The notes under the pieces are model-generated. The model was not told the origin of the DNA and ran no database searches. It was given only the letters and a program-made list of their open reading frames with translations. 5,971 bases of DNA, taken from NCBI GenBank assembly GCA_903886165.1, contig CAISLL010000238.1, forward strand, positions 1 to 5,971, in the 5' to 3' direction. The stretch is from an uncultured beta proteobacterium (lineage in GTDB: Bacteria; Pseudomonadota; Gammaproteobacteria; Burkholderiales; Burkholderiaceae_C). Position numbers and translations under genes: made by a program. Numbering within the stretch: position 1 is the stretch's first letter; every line of letters starts with the position of its first letter. Below, in pieces: positions 5,515-5,971 of this stretch.

Positions 5515-5579
5515 GGGGACTGGCTCCTCAAATTGATGGAATGGCTATTCTGAACCAATTCATCGATTGTTTTTGACAT
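5511..5579 (-). CDS. Possible 22-codon leader ORF overlapping the cysK start (ATGA)
   Basis: On the minus strand an ATG at 5579 opens a 22-residue frame beginning MSKTIDELVQN and ending in a TGA that shares ATGA with the cysK start, so the two could be translationally coupled. The cysK ribosome binding site lies inside it. It has no cysteine codons, which argues against a classical cysteine attenuator, and has no clear ribosome binding site of its own. The first residues resemble the N-terminus of beta-carbonic anhydrases, so it may be a gene remnant. Chance is quite possible. Confidence 0.25.
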   Translation of the reverse strand: MSKTIDELVQNSHSINLRSQSP

Positions 5580-5623
5580 ATGGATAGAAGCGCCGGCTCT
5601 AAGTCGGCTTCCGCCGCGATAAT
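5573..5623 (+). promoter_or_regulatory. Promoter region of rnpB
   Basis: GATAAT (5618-5623) matches five of six -10 consensus bases and ends eight bases before the predicted 5' end of RNase P RNA at about 5632, the right distance for the transcription start. Its -35 region is poor. A perfect TTGACA (5573-5578) lies further upstream, with only TCTAAG at 19 bp as a partner, and may form a second, weaker upstream promoter. Confidence 0.55.
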
Positions 5624-5631
5624 GCACGCGT

Positions 5632-5971
5632 GAAGCCCGCCAGACTGTCGCTGGTGCAAGCCGCAAGGACGACGCTAGAAGCGTCGGGTGGAAACACCGC
5701 ACTGGAGGAACGTCCGGACTGCACAGGGCAGCGTAGCAGCTAACGGCTGTCCACTGAAAGCCTGGCCCGCAAGGGGTAGGTATAAGGTGAGGATCAGAGC
5801 AACAGAGACGAGCCGATTAAGTTCGGGTGAAACGGGCAATCTCTACGCGCAGCAATACCAAGTAGGCACACGCAAAGCGAGGCGGTTCGCCGCAGCGCCA
5901 TGTCCGGGGCCCCCGGAGTGTGCGGGTAGGTAGCATCGAGCCGCCGGGTGCCCAGCGGCCCAGAGTAATGG
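5632..5971 (+). ncRNA. rnpB: RNase P RNA, bacterial type A (3' end cut by window edge)
   Basis: This is the catalytic RNA of RNase P, which trims 5' leaders from pre-tRNAs together with the RnpA protein. The 5' strand of helix P1 starts at GAAGCCCGCC (about 5632). Conserved blocks appear in the correct order: GAGGAACGTCCGGAC (5705-5719), CAGAGCAACAGAGA (5795-5808), GGTGAAACGG (5826-5835), AGCAATACCAAGTAGG (5851-5866), GCGGGTAGG (5922-5930) and CAGAGTAATGG (5961-5971), which leads into the 3' strand of P4. Compared by memory with the E. coli RNA, about 40-45 bases of the 3' end, including the P1 partner, lie beyond the window. The arm closed by GCACAC (5866-5871) and GTGTGC (5918-5923) encloses 46 bases, against about 19 in E. 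coli. The gene is transcribed divergently from cysK. Confidence 0.97.

Noticed and set aside
4822..5553. Long 243-codon plus-strand frame antisense to cysK
   Set aside because: It mirrors the well-supported cysK gene on the opposite strand; the translation is Gly/Ala/His-rich with no motif and no convincing start. It is a shadow frame caused by GC-rich codon bias.

Overview
The window looks like chromosomal DNA of a betaproteobacterium, most likely a member of the Comamonadaceae (Rhodoferax/Polaromonas-like). This rests on the betaproteobacterial style of the RNase P RNA, the cysK and FAD-oxidoreductase protein sequences, the moderately high GC coding bias, and an AT-rich segment resembling a repeat I remember from Comamonadaceae genomes. 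The genus is inference; no search was run.

The window has two parts. Positions 1 to about 2760 look like an accessory patch. It opens with a 3'-truncated PIN-domain RNase toxin gene on the minus strand (start 362, running off the left edge). Next come a triple 8-bp tandem repeat and a broken zinc-ribbon gene (about 490-792, internal TGA at 640). That gene appears to end abruptly at about 790 against an unrelated reading frame (807-1043). Two plus-strand genes of unknown function follow: a 244-residue protein with a Cys/His zinc-type cluster (1094-1828) and a 111-residue protein with an excisionase-like winged helix and a coiled coil (1897-2232). A 529-bp non-coding stretch (2233-2761) closes the patch. 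It holds a perfect 9-bp inverted repeat, a pair of 13-14-bp direct repeats, a second hairpin, a GC-rich repeat-bearing patch and an AT-rich tail.

Positions 2762-5971 look like conserved core chromosome. On the minus strand, cysK (cysteine synthase A, 4597-5514) lies upstream of a COG2509-type FAD-dependent dehydrogenase gene (2762-4501), 95 bp apart and possibly co-transcribed. The FAD protein carries a roughly 32-residue, low-GC in-frame insert (residues 392-423) that probably derives from a mobile or intergenic repeat. Divergent from cysK, on the plus strand, is rnpB (from about 5632), whose 3' end is cut by the window edge. cysK and rnpB share a 117-bp divergent control region.

I see no complete mobile element, CRISPR array, tRNA or rRNA. 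The best candidates for something undescribed are the 1094-2232 gene pair with the repeat cluster downstream of it, and the in-frame repeat insertion in the FAD gene.
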